A stretch of DNA of 41,920 nt from UBA1425 sp051881715 (GCA_051881715.1 JBJEQK010000085.1:1-41920), one strand, 5' to 3'. Shown: positions 23,515-33,164, counted from the stretch's first letter. Notes: generated from the sequence alone by a model not told the origin. Numbers and translations: made by a program.

Positions 23515-25377
23515 TTATTTCTTTGTCCAGCTGCGGGGTGTTTTGGTGAAATCGGGGGAATCGCTCAGCAGTCCGCCGCTTCCCTCACAGATGCGCTTGA
23601 TGCCCAATTCCACGAAATCTGCATACAGCGCCTTGTTGGCTTCGATCCTTTTCTGCAGGTGCAGGTCAGAAAATTCGCCGTACTTGTTGCACGCCTTCCA
23701 ATAGCGCCAGGAAAGCTCCGAACGGCAAATGTGCTCGAGCTGTGCATCCGTCTCGGCATTCTCCTTCGCTTGGTTCCAAAGGAAATCCATATACCTGCGC
23801 TCAGCCCCGGTCAGCAGCAACACGGACTTGTCGGTCATTGCTGCATAAATGCCCATTTTCAAGCCGAATCTGCCGGTGGCTTCTGTCGTTTTGTCGATAT
23901 AGGCACGGACATACTGCCAGCTGTTTTCGCCATAATACGCACGCAAAAAACCGTTCATCTCCCGCTCGTAGTCCATGTCGGGATCCCACATCAGCCTTGC
24001 GAGCAGATAGGCGCGCAGTTCCGCAAACTCCGCATCGCTCTCCCGGGCGGTGTAGTTGCCCTCCTCGTACACGCCCACCACATGGTGCTCGGCAAAAAAG
24101 CGCATATTCTCCTGCATGACGCCGAAGTTCGGGAAAGGACCTAAGTAGTTGCTGTAGTTGGTGGTATAGTCCCAGACATACAGTCGCTCGCAAATCTCTG
24201 ACCAGCGCACGATATCCTCGCTGAATTTCACGTTTTGTGCACACAGGGGATCATTCAGCGGATGGGCAAAGCAGCACTCGATGGAGCACAGGCGCACGAT
24301 GACGTTGTGTCTCGGCACCGTGATCTTCGGGGGCTTGCGGGTGTACTGGTAGGCGAAGGTGTCGATCTCCACATTGGTAAATCCGGCATCCTCCACCGCC
24401 TCGGCCACCGCATTGACAAAGCGCAGCAGCGTACCTGAGGGACTGCCCTCCTGCTTATCCGTGGCGGCACACTGCGCACAGTGGCAATAATTTTGGTTGT
24501 CGTTCTGGGTCAGGGAGACGATCTTCTTGGTGGGATTCTCCCGAACAGCATCCAGCACCTCCCGGGTCACGGTCGCCAGTGTTTCGGGATTGGACAGGCA
24601 CAGCTGATCAGGAATACGTTTGCCGTCTTTGTCCATGGCGAACCAATCAGGATGGGCTTCAAAATACGTGTCGGCGGCGCAAAACTGTATTGTCAGCGTA
24701 TGGGCAAAGGAGCCGATATAGTCCACCGTACCGCCCTCCTGCGCGGAAAGGGTGCGGTACGGTCCGCCGTTGAGCCGATTGGCGTAGCTGTACTCCTTGT
24801 TCGCAGAGCGATTGGGGCTGATCCAGTCTGTCTCACGGAACTCAAAGGTCGGGACGAACGTCTTTTCGTACATGGGGATCTGCGGATCATCCGTCGTGGG
24901 GATCACGGTCAGCTTCTCCGTATACCAGCGGCAGTTAAAGCAGTCCTCGAGGAAGGTATACACAGCGTACAGCGTCCCTCGCACGGCACCGCCGGTGATG
25001 AGGATCTGTTCCGGCGCCGTGCGGATGCAAATGCCGTCATCCCCCAGCTTTTCGTAGTCCACACCGTCCTGCCGGGCTATGGGACCAACGACGATCTCCT
25101 TGGCGTTTGTCTGCGTATCGGGGACAATGGGCAGCTCCATACCTGTGATCTGCCGAATATATTTTTGCATTATCACGGCGGCGTTGTAGGTGCAGTCTGC
25201 ACGGTTTCCGGCGGACACGATCACATAGTCCTCCGTCAGCGGGAAGGTCTCCCCCTGTACCGTTTCGGGCAGGGGCGGATCCGCTTTCAGAATTTTTGCG
25301 GGATTGTGCACGGCAGAAAGGGAAAAAATTGCGCCAAGAATCAGAGAGAGGCAGGAACGCAGGATGCGGGCGGCCAT
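23515..25377 (-). CDS. Secreted DUF4838-domain protein, glycosidase-like
   Basis: A 620-residue protein with an N-terminal signal sequence (MAARILRSCLSLILGAIFSLSAV). About residues 40-150 resemble the GH20b-like domain that often precedes catalytic TIM barrels (AVIMQKYIRQITG, GTLYAVYTFLEDCFNCRWYT). The central and C-terminal part matches DUF4838, with the NYCHCAQCAATD cysteine cluster near residue 297 and EEGNYTARESD further on. Family members are thought to act on glycans, but the reaction is not established. The start ATG 25377 has AAGGAG 8 bases upstream; the in-frame GTG at 25386 overlaps that site. It is the last gene of the long minus-strand run, 12 bases after the mini-protein gene. 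Confidence 0.85.
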   Translation of the reverse strand: MAARILRSCLSLILGAIFSLSAVHNPAKILKADPPLPETVQGETFPLTEDYVIVSAGNRADCTYNAAVIMQKYIRQITGMELPIVPDTQTNAKEIVVGPIARQDGVDYEKLGDDGICIRTAPEQILITGGAVRGTLYAVYTFLEDCFNCRWYTEKLTVIPTTDDPQIPMYEKTFVPTFEFRETDWISPNRSANKEYSYANRLNGGPYRTLSAQEGGTVDYIGSFAHTLTIQFCAADTYFEAHPDWFAMDKDGKRIPDQLCLSNPETLATVTREVLDAVRENPTKKIVSLTQNDNQNYCHCAQCAATDKQEGSPSGTLLRFVNAVAEAVEDAGFTNVEIDTFAYQYTRKPPKITVPRHNVIVRLCSIECCFAHPLNDPLCAQNVKFSEDIVRWSEICERLYVWDYTTNYSNYLGPFPNFGVMQENMRFFAEHHVVGVYEEGNYTARESDAEFAELRAYLLARLMWDPDMDYEREMNGFLRAYYGENSWQYVRAYIDKTTEATGRFGLKMGIYAAMTDKSVLLLTGAERRYMDFLWNQAKENAETDAQLEHICRSELSWRYWKACNKYGEFSDLHLQKRIEANKALYADFVELGIKRICEGSGGLLSDSPDFTKTPRSWTKK

Positions 25378-25389
25378 TGTCGTCACTCC

Positions 25390-25614
25390 TTATTTTTTCT
25401 TTTTCAGCGTGGGAAGCAGTACGCACACGGCAACCAGAATCACGGCGCCGACAAGAATAAAGATAGGCAGTTTGGATTGCGGGTCGCTGCCCGTGGCGGG
25501 AACGCCGTCGGCGGCAAACACCGTTTGAAACAGCACCGTGCCGACGCTCAAAATCATCAGCGCCGCCAGCACGATGGAAACGATACGGATAATGAGAGTA
25601 CGTTTTTTGCTCAT
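25390..25614 (-). CDS. 74-aa mini surface protein with sorting-signal-like tail
   Basis: The protein is a lysine-rich start plus hydrophobic segment (residues about 3-35, ending TVFAAD, like a signal peptide). A few residues later comes VPATGSD, then a hydrophobic stretch (about 50-69) and a KKKK end. The latter half has the order of a sortase sorting signal (x-P-x-T-G, hydrophobic, basic), leaving almost no mature protein between signal and sorting motif. It may instead be a simple two-helix membrane protein. GGAGG lies 12 bases before ATG 25614. It is 33 bases after the phosphohexomutase gene and 12 bases before the DUF4838 gene, so it is probably co-expressed with both. Confidence 0.7.
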   Translation of the reverse strand: MSKKRTLIIRIVSIVLAALMILSVGTVLFQTVFAADGVPATGSDPQSKLPIFILVGAVILVAVCVLLPTLKKKK

Positions 25615-25647
25615 AGGAATTTTAAACCTCCGTTTGCACTTAAGCTA

Positions 25648-27366
25648 TCAAATGTTAAGAATAGAACGCATACTGTCGGCGATCTTCTCCCCCAGCGTCT
25701 GGGCACCGGCACGGTCGGCGGCGACAGCCGTGATATAGATCTTGATCTTCGGTTCTGTGCCGGACGGACGGACGATCACCGCACTGCCGTCGGGCAGGGC
25801 GTAGCGCAGTACGTTGGAGACGGGCAGGTCGATGGGCGTTTTCTGCCCAGTGACGGTATCCGTCGTCTCCTGCTTTTTGTAGTCGGACACCGAGAGGACG
25901 GGCAGTCCGGCGATTTCGGTCGGCGCATTTTCCCGCAGACCGTCCATCAGCGCCGCCATTTTCTGCATCCCGCTGGCACCCTCAAAGGAGAAGTTCAGCA
26001 GGCTGTTTTGATACATCCCGTGCTCCTTGTACAGTGCCTGCATCACGTCGATGAGCGTTTTGCCCTGCGCATTGTAGTACGCCGCCATCTCGGTGATGAG
26101 CATGGACGCCACCACGGCATCCTTGTCGCGGGCATGGGTACCGGCAAGGTAGCCGTAGCTTTCCTCCATGCCGACAACAAAGCGATCCGCCTCCCCGGCG
26201 TTCTCCAGTCGGGTAATCAGCTCGCCGATATACTTAAAGCCCGTCAGCAGACTTCTGGTCTCGCCGCCGTATTTTTGGGCGACCTTGGTGACCAGCTCCG
26301 TGGTGACAAAGGACTTGATGACCATGGGAGAGCGGGGCAGTGTGCCGTTCTTTTGGCGGCAGGAGAGAATATACTCTGTCAGCAGTACGCCGACTTCGTT
26401 GCCGCTCATGAGCTTGTATTCCCCGCCGTCCCTGACCGCAATGCCCACACGGTCACAGTCGGGATCGGTCGCCAGCAAAAGGTCGGCTCCCTGTTTTTCC
26501 GCAAGCTGCAATGCGCAGGCAAAGGCTTCACGGATCTCGGGATTCGGGAATGGGCAGGTGGGGAAGTTGCCGTCCGGCAGTTCCTGCTCGGGCACCACGG
26601 CGACATCCGTCTGCCCGATGCGGCGCAGGATCTCCCGCACCGGCTTGTTGCCCGTGCCGTTGAGGGGCGTATAGACCAGTTTCAGGTGCGCCTTTTCGCA
26701 GATGCCGGGATTGATCTGCTGTTTGAGCACCTCGGCATAGAAACGCTCACAGATCTCCTCGCCGATATACTCTATCAAACCTTTTTGCAGACCCTCGTCA
26801 AAGTCCATGGTGCGCACACCTCGGAACATATCCGTTTTCTGAATAAACCCGTAGGTGATCGCCGCCGCTTCGTCGGTCATCTGGTAGCCGTTGGGGTCGT
26901 AGCACTTGTAGCCGTTGTATTTTGCCGGGTTGTGGCTGGCGGTGATGATGATGCCGGAGCTGCACCGCAGTGCCCGCACGGCGAAGGACAGCATGGGGGT
27001 GGGCACAAGCTCCGGGTAGATATAGACCTTGATGCCGTTGGCCGCTAAGACCTCTGCGGCGCCCTTGGCGAAAACGTCCGAGCAGATGCGGGAATCGTAG
27101 GCGATGGCAACGCTGGGACTGTCAAAGGCCGAGTGCAGATAGTCCGCAAGCCCTTGGGTCGCCTGATTGACGGTATATTTGTTCATGCGGTTGGTGCCTG
27201 CGCCGATCACGCCGCGCAGACCCGCCGTGCCGAATTCGAGAGAGCGATAAAAGCGGTCGAGGATCTCGTCCTCCTTGCCGTCGATGGAAAGCAGTTCCTT
27301 TTGAAGGTCGGCGTCCTCTTGGGTCGCATCCAGCCAGAGCCTGTACAGTGCATGAATATCCTGCAT
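25648..27366 (-). CDS. Phosphoglucomutase/phosphomannomutase family enzyme
   Basis: A cytoplasmic alpha-D-phosphohexomutase of 572 residues, interconverting hexose 1- and 6-phosphates (most likely glucose, as in PgcA-type enzymes). The four signature sites are present: catalytic serine loop TASHNPAKYNGYK (near 140), metal loop DPDCDRVGI (near 299), sugar-binding GMEESYGY, and phosphate-binding RPSGTEPK (near 531). GAAAGGAAG lies before ATG 27366. It follows the lipoate ligase by 27 bases. UDP-sugar and cell-wall precursor supply is the usual role; exact sugar preference cannot be read here. Confidence 0.93.
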   Translation of the reverse strand: MQDIHALYRLWLDATQEDADLQKELLSIDGKEDEILDRFYRSLEFGTAGLRGVIGAGTNRMNKYTVNQATQGLADYLHSAFDSPSVAIAYDSRICSDVFAKGAAEVLAANGIKVYIYPELVPTPMLSFAVRALRCSSGIIITASHNPAKYNGYKCYDPNGYQMTDEAAAITYGFIQKTDMFRGVRTMDFDEGLQKGLIEYIGEEICERFYAEVLKQQINPGICEKAHLKLVYTPLNGTGNKPVREILRRIGQTDVAVVPEQELPDGNFPTCPFPNPEIREAFACALQLAEKQGADLLLATDPDCDRVGIAVRDGGEYKLMSGNEVGVLLTEYILSCRQKNGTLPRSPMVIKSFVTTELVTKVAQKYGGETRSLLTGFKYIGELITRLENAGEADRFVVGMEESYGYLAGTHARDKDAVVASMLITEMAAYYNAQGKTLIDVMQALYKEHGMYQNSLLNFSFEGASGMQKMAALMDGLRENAPTEIAGLPVLSVSDYKKQETTDTVTGQKTPIDLPVSNVLRYALPDGSAVIVRPSGTEPKIKIYITAVAADRAGAQTLGEKIADSMRSILNI

Positions 27367-27393
27367 AAAAATCTTCCTTTCTATAACAGTTTT

Positions 27394-28047
27394 TCACTTT
27401 ATATGATACCCGTTTTCTCCGGCGCTGTCAATCATTTTGCCCTGCAAAAATTGCGCCAATACCGCCATGAAATCCTCCGTTTCCCGAAATTGCGGCAGAT
27501 AGGGCGCCAGTTCCCCTGTTCTCGAGCGCACAGACGCCACGCCGTGCCGCAGCAATTTTTCCGCAGGCGGCGAAAGATACGCCTGCATCTTTTCGACGTC
27601 CCGGCGAAACAGCAGTGTCCCGTGGGTCAGGGTGCGCCCGCCGGACTGCCGCTGTGCACAGCCGGATATCTTTTTGCCGTGGAGCAAAATATCGTTGCGC
27701 CCCGAAAATTCCACCGGCAAATGCAGCGTTTGCAGAAAGTCCAAAATGGGCTGAACGGCAGTGGGTATGTCGGAACTGCCGTTTTGGATAAAGGAAAAGT
27801 TCACATTGTTGAGGTCGTGGTAAACGGCGCCGCCGCCGGTACAGCGGCGCACCACCGGCACGCTCATTCGGCAAAGTGGCGTCGTCTCTGTTAGAGGATC
27901 CTGATTTCTGCCGATGATCACGCACGGCTTGTTGCGCCACAGGAGAATAAAAGATTCCCGCCGCCGAAGGAAAAGTTCTTCCTCGGCAGCGAGATTTTTC
28001 ACAGGATCGGTGGAGGGCAGGGTCATAAAAAGTATTTTGTCGGACAT
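27394..28047 (-). CDS. lplA: Lipoate-protein ligase, catalytic domain only
   Basis: Attaches free lipoate, via lipoyl-AMP, to lipoyl domains of 2-oxoacid dehydrogenases or the glycine cleavage H protein. The 217 residues hold the BPL/LplA/LipB fold: RRCTGGGAVYHDLNNVNFSF (about 63-82) and the KISGCAQR catalytic-lysine motif (about 124), plus HGTLL. The C-terminal accessory domain of the roughly 330-residue LplA enzymes is missing, so a separate small partner or a relaxed activation mechanism would be needed. GGGAGG lies six bases before ATG 28047. No lipoyl acceptor protein is encoded in the window. Confidence 0.88.
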   Translation of the reverse strand: MSDKILFMTLPSTDPVKNLAAEEELFLRRRESFILLWRNKPCVIIGRNQDPLTETTPLCRMSVPVVRRCTGGGAVYHDLNNVNFSFIQNGSSDIPTAVQPILDFLQTLHLPVEFSGRNDILLHGKKISGCAQRQSGGRTLTHGTLLFRRDVEKMQAYLSPPAEKLLRHGVASVRSRTGELAPYLPQFRETEDFMAVLAQFLQGKMIDSAGENGYHIK

Positions 28048-28065
28048 ACCGCACCTCCCGAAGAA

Positions 28066-29049
28066 TCAGGAAAACTTCTTCTCCACGGCGTTGTACACTT
28101 CCCGCAGGACGGAGCTGTCCTTATGGACACTGTAGCCGTCGGTGATGGGCTTGAGATACGCCGCAAAAGGCTCCGCACACATTTCCAAAAGACAGGAAAG
28201 CTTGTGCGATTGCAGATTTTCATCGCTCTCGGCGGACTGCTTGACCACCAAAAAGATGTAGTCGCTCGTCTCGATCACCCGTGCGGCGCCCTCGTCCATT
28301 TTCTGCACACTGGCGAAAAATTCCGACGGGTAGTTGTTGATCTTGCGGTTGATGGTGACGGTTTCCGCTTCGGTGGACGCCATGAACGGACGGTCGGCGT
28401 AATCCTTGCAAACGTCGTCGGGGGAACTGCCGGCGCGCACACGCTCACACATCTCGGTAAAGCACTTCTCCGCTTCTTGAATCTCCGCATCGGACAGCCG
28501 CTCCCCCGTCCCCGAACGGGTCAGATACCCGTTGACGGAGCGGAAGGTCACGTAGTTGACGGCATAGTACGCATCCAGCTCGATCTTCGACACCGCCTGC
28601 GCCCCGCCTTCGCCGTACTTGTGCTCGATGAGCGCCTTGCGCTTGGCTTCGTTGGTCTCGTACTTGGTGACGGTCTGCTTTTCGATGCCCACGGACTGAT
28701 AATACTTTTTATAAAAGCTCCACTTGGTGGACACATTTTCGGCGATCTGCATTTTGTATTCCGGCGACAAGCGCAGTCCCTCGTTTGCAAAGGCGCTGCC
28801 CACAGCCGCATAGTCCACGCAAAGCCGGATCGCCTGCTCCCGCACCGCATCCTCATCGTCGGCGGCAACGCCGTAGGCTTCGGGGGAGCGCAGAACCAGC
28901 GTCAGGTAGTAGGCGTACAGGTCTGCGCCGATCTCGGCACCCGACACGGTCAGGGCGGGCGCTTCCTCTTTGCTCCACGGCATGGTACAGCCGCAAAGTG
29001 TCAGCAATACAAGGCAAAGACAGACAACGCGCTTTATTATTTTTTTCAT
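28066..29049 (-). CDS. PrsA/SurA-like lipoprotein foldase
   Basis: A 327-residue predicted lipoprotein (lipobox LCGC, Cys near residue 21). The middle is helical and resembles the SurA/PrsA N-terminal chaperone region (ETNEAKRKALIEHKYGEGGAQAVSKIELDAYY). The C-terminal part (about 190-270) looks like a degenerate parvulin-type region but lacks an obvious rotamase core. It lies five bases after mfd, where clostridia often carry a PrsA-like gene, which supports the call. ATG 29049 was chosen with AAAGGA 9 bases upstream; a TTG at 29058 would overlap the mfd stop. Likely role: folding of secreted proteins at the outer membrane face. Confidence 0.7.
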   Translation of the reverse strand: MKKIIKRVVCLCLVLLTLCGCTMPWSKEEAPALTVSGAEIGADLYAYYLTLVLRSPEAYGVAADDEDAVREQAIRLCVDYAAVGSAFANEGLRLSPEYKMQIAENVSTKWSFYKKYYQSVGIEKQTVTKYETNEAKRKALIEHKYGEGGAQAVSKIELDAYYAVNYVTFRSVNGYLTRSGTGERLSDAEIQEAEKCFTEMCERVRAGSSPDDVCKDYADRPFMASTEAETVTINRKINNYPSEFFASVQKMDEGAARVIETSDYIFLVVKQSAESDENLQSHKLSCLLEMCAEPFAAYLKPITDGYSVHKDSSVLREVYNAVEKKFS

Positions 29050-29054
29050 GGCGG

Positions 29055-32000
29055 TCAATCCTTTCCCTCCAAAATATCAAACGCACGGCTGAGCACGGAC
29101 AGCCGATCCTCCTTTTGCCCGACACGGATGGCGATATGCGGCTTCGCCGCCGCACTGACCAAAATCCTGCCGTGCATCTTGGACGCCAACAGGCGAATTT
29201 TGTCCATGTCCAGTTCCTCGATAAACAGCATCATCTTGCCGCCGCTTTCTTTGATCTCGTAAATTCCATGCCGCAGGGCACTGCCGCGCAGCAGTGACAC
29301 CGTAATCAAGCCCTGCACACAGGCGGGCGGGTCGCCGAAACGGTCGAACAGTTCATCCAAAACATCCTCCGCCTCCTCCCGGGTGCGGATGTCCGCAATG
29401 CGGCGGTACATATACAGTTTTTGCGGCACACTCTCGATGTAGTCCGGCGGGATATGGGCGTCGATGGGCAGGTCAATGGTGCATTCCCGCTCGGGAGTGG
29501 GCTTCTTTTCACCCTTTTCCTCGCTGACCGCCTCCGAGAGCATTTTCAGGTACATATCGTAGCCCACCGCCTCCATATGACCGTGCTGTTGGGCGCCGAG
29601 GATATTGCCTGCGCCTCGCAGTTCCAAGTCTCGCATGGCGATCTTGAAGCCGGAGCCGAACTCCGTAAACTCACGAATCGCATCCAGTCGGTGGGTGGCG
29701 ATCTCCGTCAGTTCCTTGCCCCTCGTAAAAGTGAGATAGGCACACGCCCGGCGGGTGGAGCGTCCCACGCGACCGCGAATCTGGTGCAGCTGGGCAAGAC
29801 CCATGCGGTCGGCGTTTTCGATGATCAGGGTGTTGACGTTGGGCACATCCACGCCCGTCTCGATGATGGTCGTGCAGACCAGCACGTCGATCTCGCCCTC
29901 CAAAAGTCCGCGCCAAACTTCGCTCAGCTCGTCCTCGGACATTTTGCCGTGGGCAATGCCGATATGGGCATCGGGCAGCATCGCCTGAAGCTGTCCCGCT
30001 GTTTTCTCTATGGTTTCCACACGGTTGTGCAGATAGTACACCTGTCCGCCCCGGCGCAGCTCCGTCAAAATCGCCTGCACCAGCACCTCCATGTTGTGCT
30101 CGATGACGTAGGTCTGCACGGGGTAACGATCCCGGGGCGCCTCCTCCAAAACGGACATATCCCGAATGCCCGACATCGCCATGTTCAGCGTGCGGGGAAT
30201 GGGCGTCGCCGTGAGCGTCAGCACGTCCACCGCCGGGAACATCTCCTTGAGCTTCTCCTTTTGCTGGACGCCGAAGCGCTGTTCCTCGTCCACGATGATC
30301 AGCCCCAGATCCCGGAACTTCACGTCCTTGGAGATCAGCCGGTGCGTGCCGACCACGATATCCACGCCGCCGCGCTCCAGCTGTTTCACCGTTTCCTTAA
30401 TTTGCTTCGGTGTACAAAAACGGGAAAGCATCCGCGTTTCGATGGGGAAGCCCTCAAAACGCTTTTGAATCGTTTGAAAATGTTGCAGGGCAAGGATGGT
30501 CGTGGGCACCAAAAGGGCGCACTGCTTGCCGTCCGCCACACACTTGAACGCCGCGCGCAGTGCCACCTCCGTTTTGCCGAAGCCCACATCGCCGCACAGC
30601 AGTCTGTCCATGGGGATGGGCTTCTCCATGTCCTGCTTGATCTCTTCAATACAGCGCAGCTGATCCGCCGTTTCGTCAAACTCAAACCGCCGCTCAAAAT
30701 CGTTCTGCATATCCGTGTCCGCACCGAAGGCATAGCCCTGCATCTGCTGGCGCTTGGCATACAGTGCAATGAGTTCCTTGGCGATATCCTTGACGGCGGC
30801 ACGCACACGGGAGCGTGTTTTTTGCCACTCTTTGCCGCCGAGCTTATTGAGCTTGACAGCAGAGTCTCCTGCATTGCCGATGTATTTGGACACCAGATCC
30901 AGCTGGGTGACGGGCACATACAAAATGTCGCCCTTGTCGTAGCGGATCTTGATATAGTCCTTGGTAGCGCCGCCGGCTTCCAGCTTGGTGATGCCGTCGA
31001 AAATGCCGATGCCGTGGGTGTTGTGGACGATGTAGTCGCCTCGGTGCAGTTCCTCGAGACTGTTGAAGGCATTTTTATTTTTGACCTGTGCGCGCCGCTT
31101 TTTGGAGGCGCTGATGTAGCGGCTGCCATAGGTGATGAAGGTATACCGTTCCTGCGGATACTCCATGCCCGTGGACAGACTGCCGGGGATGACGCTGATC
31201 TGTCCCGACAAAAATTCCTTGGGGCGCACGGGATAATACACGCACCGATAGCCGTCCGCTTCCAAATCGAGGGAGAGGGACTTCGCCGCTTTGGGTGTGC
31301 CGCCGAAGATAACGGTCGTCCAGTTGACTTTCCTGTAGATCGGCTCCAAATCGTCCAGCAAAACGCTGTAACTGCCGTTCCACGGGGACTGCTGGCGGAC
31401 GTTGAGGGTGATCAGATTTTGCACAGGCGTGTCGAAAGAGCCCCGGGGGAGGTTGTCGAGATAGATGGCGCCGAACACCTCGTACTGCAGCAGCAGCTCC
31501 TCCATGGAGAGGGTGTATCTATCCAGTCCCGCACAGAGAATCCCCTCCTGCAAAAGCGCCTTGACTTCCTCATAAAACAGGTCGAGACAGCCCTGCGCCC
31601 GCTCCTTGACCGAAAAGCTCTCGCTGACAAAGAGCAGGGGGGAATCCACATAGTCGAAAAGAGTTGCGCCCTCCTTGTAAAACAGGGGCATATATCTGTC
31701 CAGCGACGCCAGACGCACACCGTTTTGCACCCGCTCGATGTCGGCGCGGATGGTCTCGCGCACTTTGACGGCGCCCTTGCCGCGCACGTCGGCGGCAAAG
31801 CGGGTGAGCGTATCCACCAAAACCTGCTCATTGTCGCACAGCACCTCGTTGGCAGGGGTCACGGTAATTTCCTGCATGGGCTGCATACGCCGCTGGGAGT
31901 CGGTTTCAAAAAACGCCAAAGAATCTATGGTGTCGCCGAAAAATTCACAACGGCAGGGATTCTCGCTTCCGGGCGGAAAGAAATCCACGATCCCGCCGCG

Positions 32001-32522
32001 CACGGAAAACTGTCCCTCGCCGTCCACCTGCGCAGCATGGCTGTAGCCTGCCAACAGCAGGGCGTCCCGCAGACGCTCCAACCCGAAATCCTCGTCGGCG
32101 TGCAGGGTGAAACAGCGGCGGGAGAACTCGTCGGGGGGCATGGTCAACTGCAGCACCGCCTCGACGCTGGCCACCACCACGTCAAATTCGCCCGTGCGCA
32201 TATGGTCGAGCACCCGCAAGCGCAGGTGCTCGTATTCCCGGGAGCTGCTCTCCGTGGTGCGCAGCATCAGATCCCGCGCCGGATAGTGAAAAGCGCGCAT
32301 TCCGAAGCCCCGCAGATCCTCCGCCAAACGGGTCGCCTGCGCTTCATCGGGCGCAAGCAGGATGGCTTTTCGCCCGGTCACCTCGCACAGTGCGGTGACC
32401 AAATGCGCCTTGTGGATATGGGAAAGGCCCAGCACGCCCATGGGCAGCCGGGTCGAATGGATAGAGGATACGATGGATTTGAACTCGGGTGAGCGGTCAA
32501 ATACAGCAGAAAAACAGGACAT
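29055..32522 (-). CDS. mfd: Transcription-repair coupling factor
   Basis: An 1155-residue DNA translocase that removes RNA polymerase stalled at lesions and recruits UvrA. Parts in order: UvrB-like domain (residues about 1-350), CarD-like polymerase-interacting domain with GDYIVHNTHGIGIFDGI (about 490), helicase core with GDVGFGKTEVALRAAFK (about 641) and DEEQRFGV (about 743), second RecA-like domain with RGRVGRS, and the TRCF C-terminal domain starting near 1010. Length and order are standard. AAGGGG precedes ATG 32522. It lies 33 bases after the HAD gene and is followed by the foldase gene, typical clostridial order. Confidence 0.97.
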   Translation of the reverse strand: MSCFSAVFDRSPEFKSIVSSIHSTRLPMGVLGLSHIHKAHLVTALCEVTGRKAILLAPDEAQATRLAEDLRGFGMRAFHYPARDLMLRTTESSSREYEHLRLRVLDHMRTGEFDVVVASVEAVLQLTMPPDEFSRRCFTLHADEDFGLERLRDALLLAGYSHAAQVDGEGQFSVRGGIVDFFPPGSENPCRCEFFGDTIDSLAFFETDSQRRMQPMQEITVTPANEVLCDNEQVLVDTLTRFAADVRGKGAVKVRETIRADIERVQNGVRLASLDRYMPLFYKEGATLFDYVDSPLLFVSESFSVKERAQGCLDLFYEEVKALLQEGILCAGLDRYTLSMEELLLQYEVFGAIYLDNLPRGSFDTPVQNLITLNVRQQSPWNGSYSVLLDDLEPIYRKVNWTTVIFGGTPKAAKSLSLDLEADGYRCVYYPVRPKEFLSGQISVIPGSLSTGMEYPQERYTFITYGSRYISASKKRRAQVKNKNAFNSLEELHRGDYIVHNTHGIGIFDGITKLEAGGATKDYIKIRYDKGDILYVPVTQLDLVSKYIGNAGDSAVKLNKLGGKEWQKTRSRVRAAVKDIAKELIALYAKRQQMQGYAFGADTDMQNDFERRFEFDETADQLRCIEEIKQDMEKPIPMDRLLCGDVGFGKTEVALRAAFKCVADGKQCALLVPTTILALQHFQTIQKRFEGFPIETRMLSRFCTPKQIKETVKQLERGGVDIVVGTHRLISKDVKFRDLGLIIVDEEQRFGVQQKEKLKEMFPAVDVLTLTATPIPRTLNMAMSGIRDMSVLEEAPRDRYPVQTYVIEHNMEVLVQAILTELRRGGQVYYLHNRVETIEKTAGQLQAMLPDAHIGIAHGKMSEDELSEVWRGLLEGEIDVLVCTTIIETGVDVPNVNTLIIENADRMGLAQLHQIRGRVGRSTRRACAYLTFTRGKELTEIATHRLDAIREFTEFGSGFKIAMRDLELRGAGNILGAQQHGHMEAVGYDMYLKMLSEAVSEEKGEKKPTPERECTIDLPIDAHIPPDYIESVPQKLYMYRRIADIRTREEAEDVLDELFDRFGDPPACVQGLITVSLLRGSALRHGIYEIKESGGKMMLFIEELDMDKIRLLASKMHGRILVSAAAKPHIAIRVGQKEDRLSVLSRAFDILEGKD

Positions 32523-32555
32523 GGTTTACCCCTTGCTTGTAGTTTTGCGGTCGAA

Positions 32556-33164
32556 TCAGATCTGTACGCCGCTTTCCCGCAGGGCGGCTTTCAGCTTTTC
32601 CACATCTTTGTCAGCGAAGCAGAAGCCCCGCATTCCCGTTTTTGCCGCACCTTCGATGTTCTGCGGCATATCGTCGATGAAAAAGCACTCCGCCGGGTCG
32701 AGGGAGAATTTGTCGTACAGCGCTTCAAAAATTTTGCGGTCGGGCTTGACGACGCCGTAGTCGCAGGACGCCAAAATGCCGTCCATCTGCCGCAGTACCG
32801 GGATGTCGTCCATGTGGCGGTAGATATCCGCCGGCGTGTTGGAGCACAGGTACACCCTGTACCCGTTCTCCCGCAGCTGCCGCACCAGCGATTCCATAAA
32901 CGGGAACGGCGGCATATGATCCCACCAGCCGAGCAGCAGCTCGGTCAGCGGTTTGTGAAACTGTTCGGGCAGCAGTGCACCGACGTCCCGCGCCAGTTCG
33001 GAAAAGGTGCGCTTGCCCGCATCCAAGCTTTTCCACAGTTCCCCGCCGAACAGCACCTTTTCGACCTGCACGGCATCTTCCTCGCAGAACACTTCCCGAA
33101 GCGTGGTGTGCGGATCGAAGTCGATCAGCACACCGCCCAAATCAAAAATTATATTTTTAACCAT
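32556..33164 (-). CDS. HAD-superfamily phosphatase, YihX-like
   Basis: A 202-residue cytoplasmic haloacid-dehalogenase-like hydrolase. Motif I is IIFDLGGVLIDFD, motif II LCSNT, motif III the lysine in VVKPDRKIFEA, and motif IV FFIDDMPQNIEGA. The DLGGV form places it with YihX-type sugar phosphatases (glucose-1-phosphate phosphatase in E. coli), though the substrate is not proven. Start ATG 33164 overlaps the last eight bases of secA, including its stop, suggesting coupled translation. An upstream in-frame extension lies fully inside secA and was rejected. Confidence 0.85.
   Translation of the reverse strand: MVKNIIFDLGGVLIDFDPHTTLREVFCEEDAVQVEKVLFGGELWKSLDAGKRTFSELARDVGALLPEQFHKPLTELLLGWWDHMPPFPFMESLVRQLRENGYRVYLCSNTPADIYRHMDDIPVLRQMDGILASCDYGVVKPDRKIFEALYDKFSLDPAECFFIDDMPQNIEGAAKTGMRGFCFADKDVEKLKAALRESGVQI

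Noticed and set aside
29421..32492. Long plus-strand frame opposite mfd, and others opposite secA (33007-35979), the phosphohexomutase/DUF4838 genes (24481-27048), the ATPase (4234-6153) and proBA (753-2828, minus strand).
   Set aside because: Each lies antisense to a gene with complete family motifs; the translations are His/Arg/Gly-rich and show no domains.
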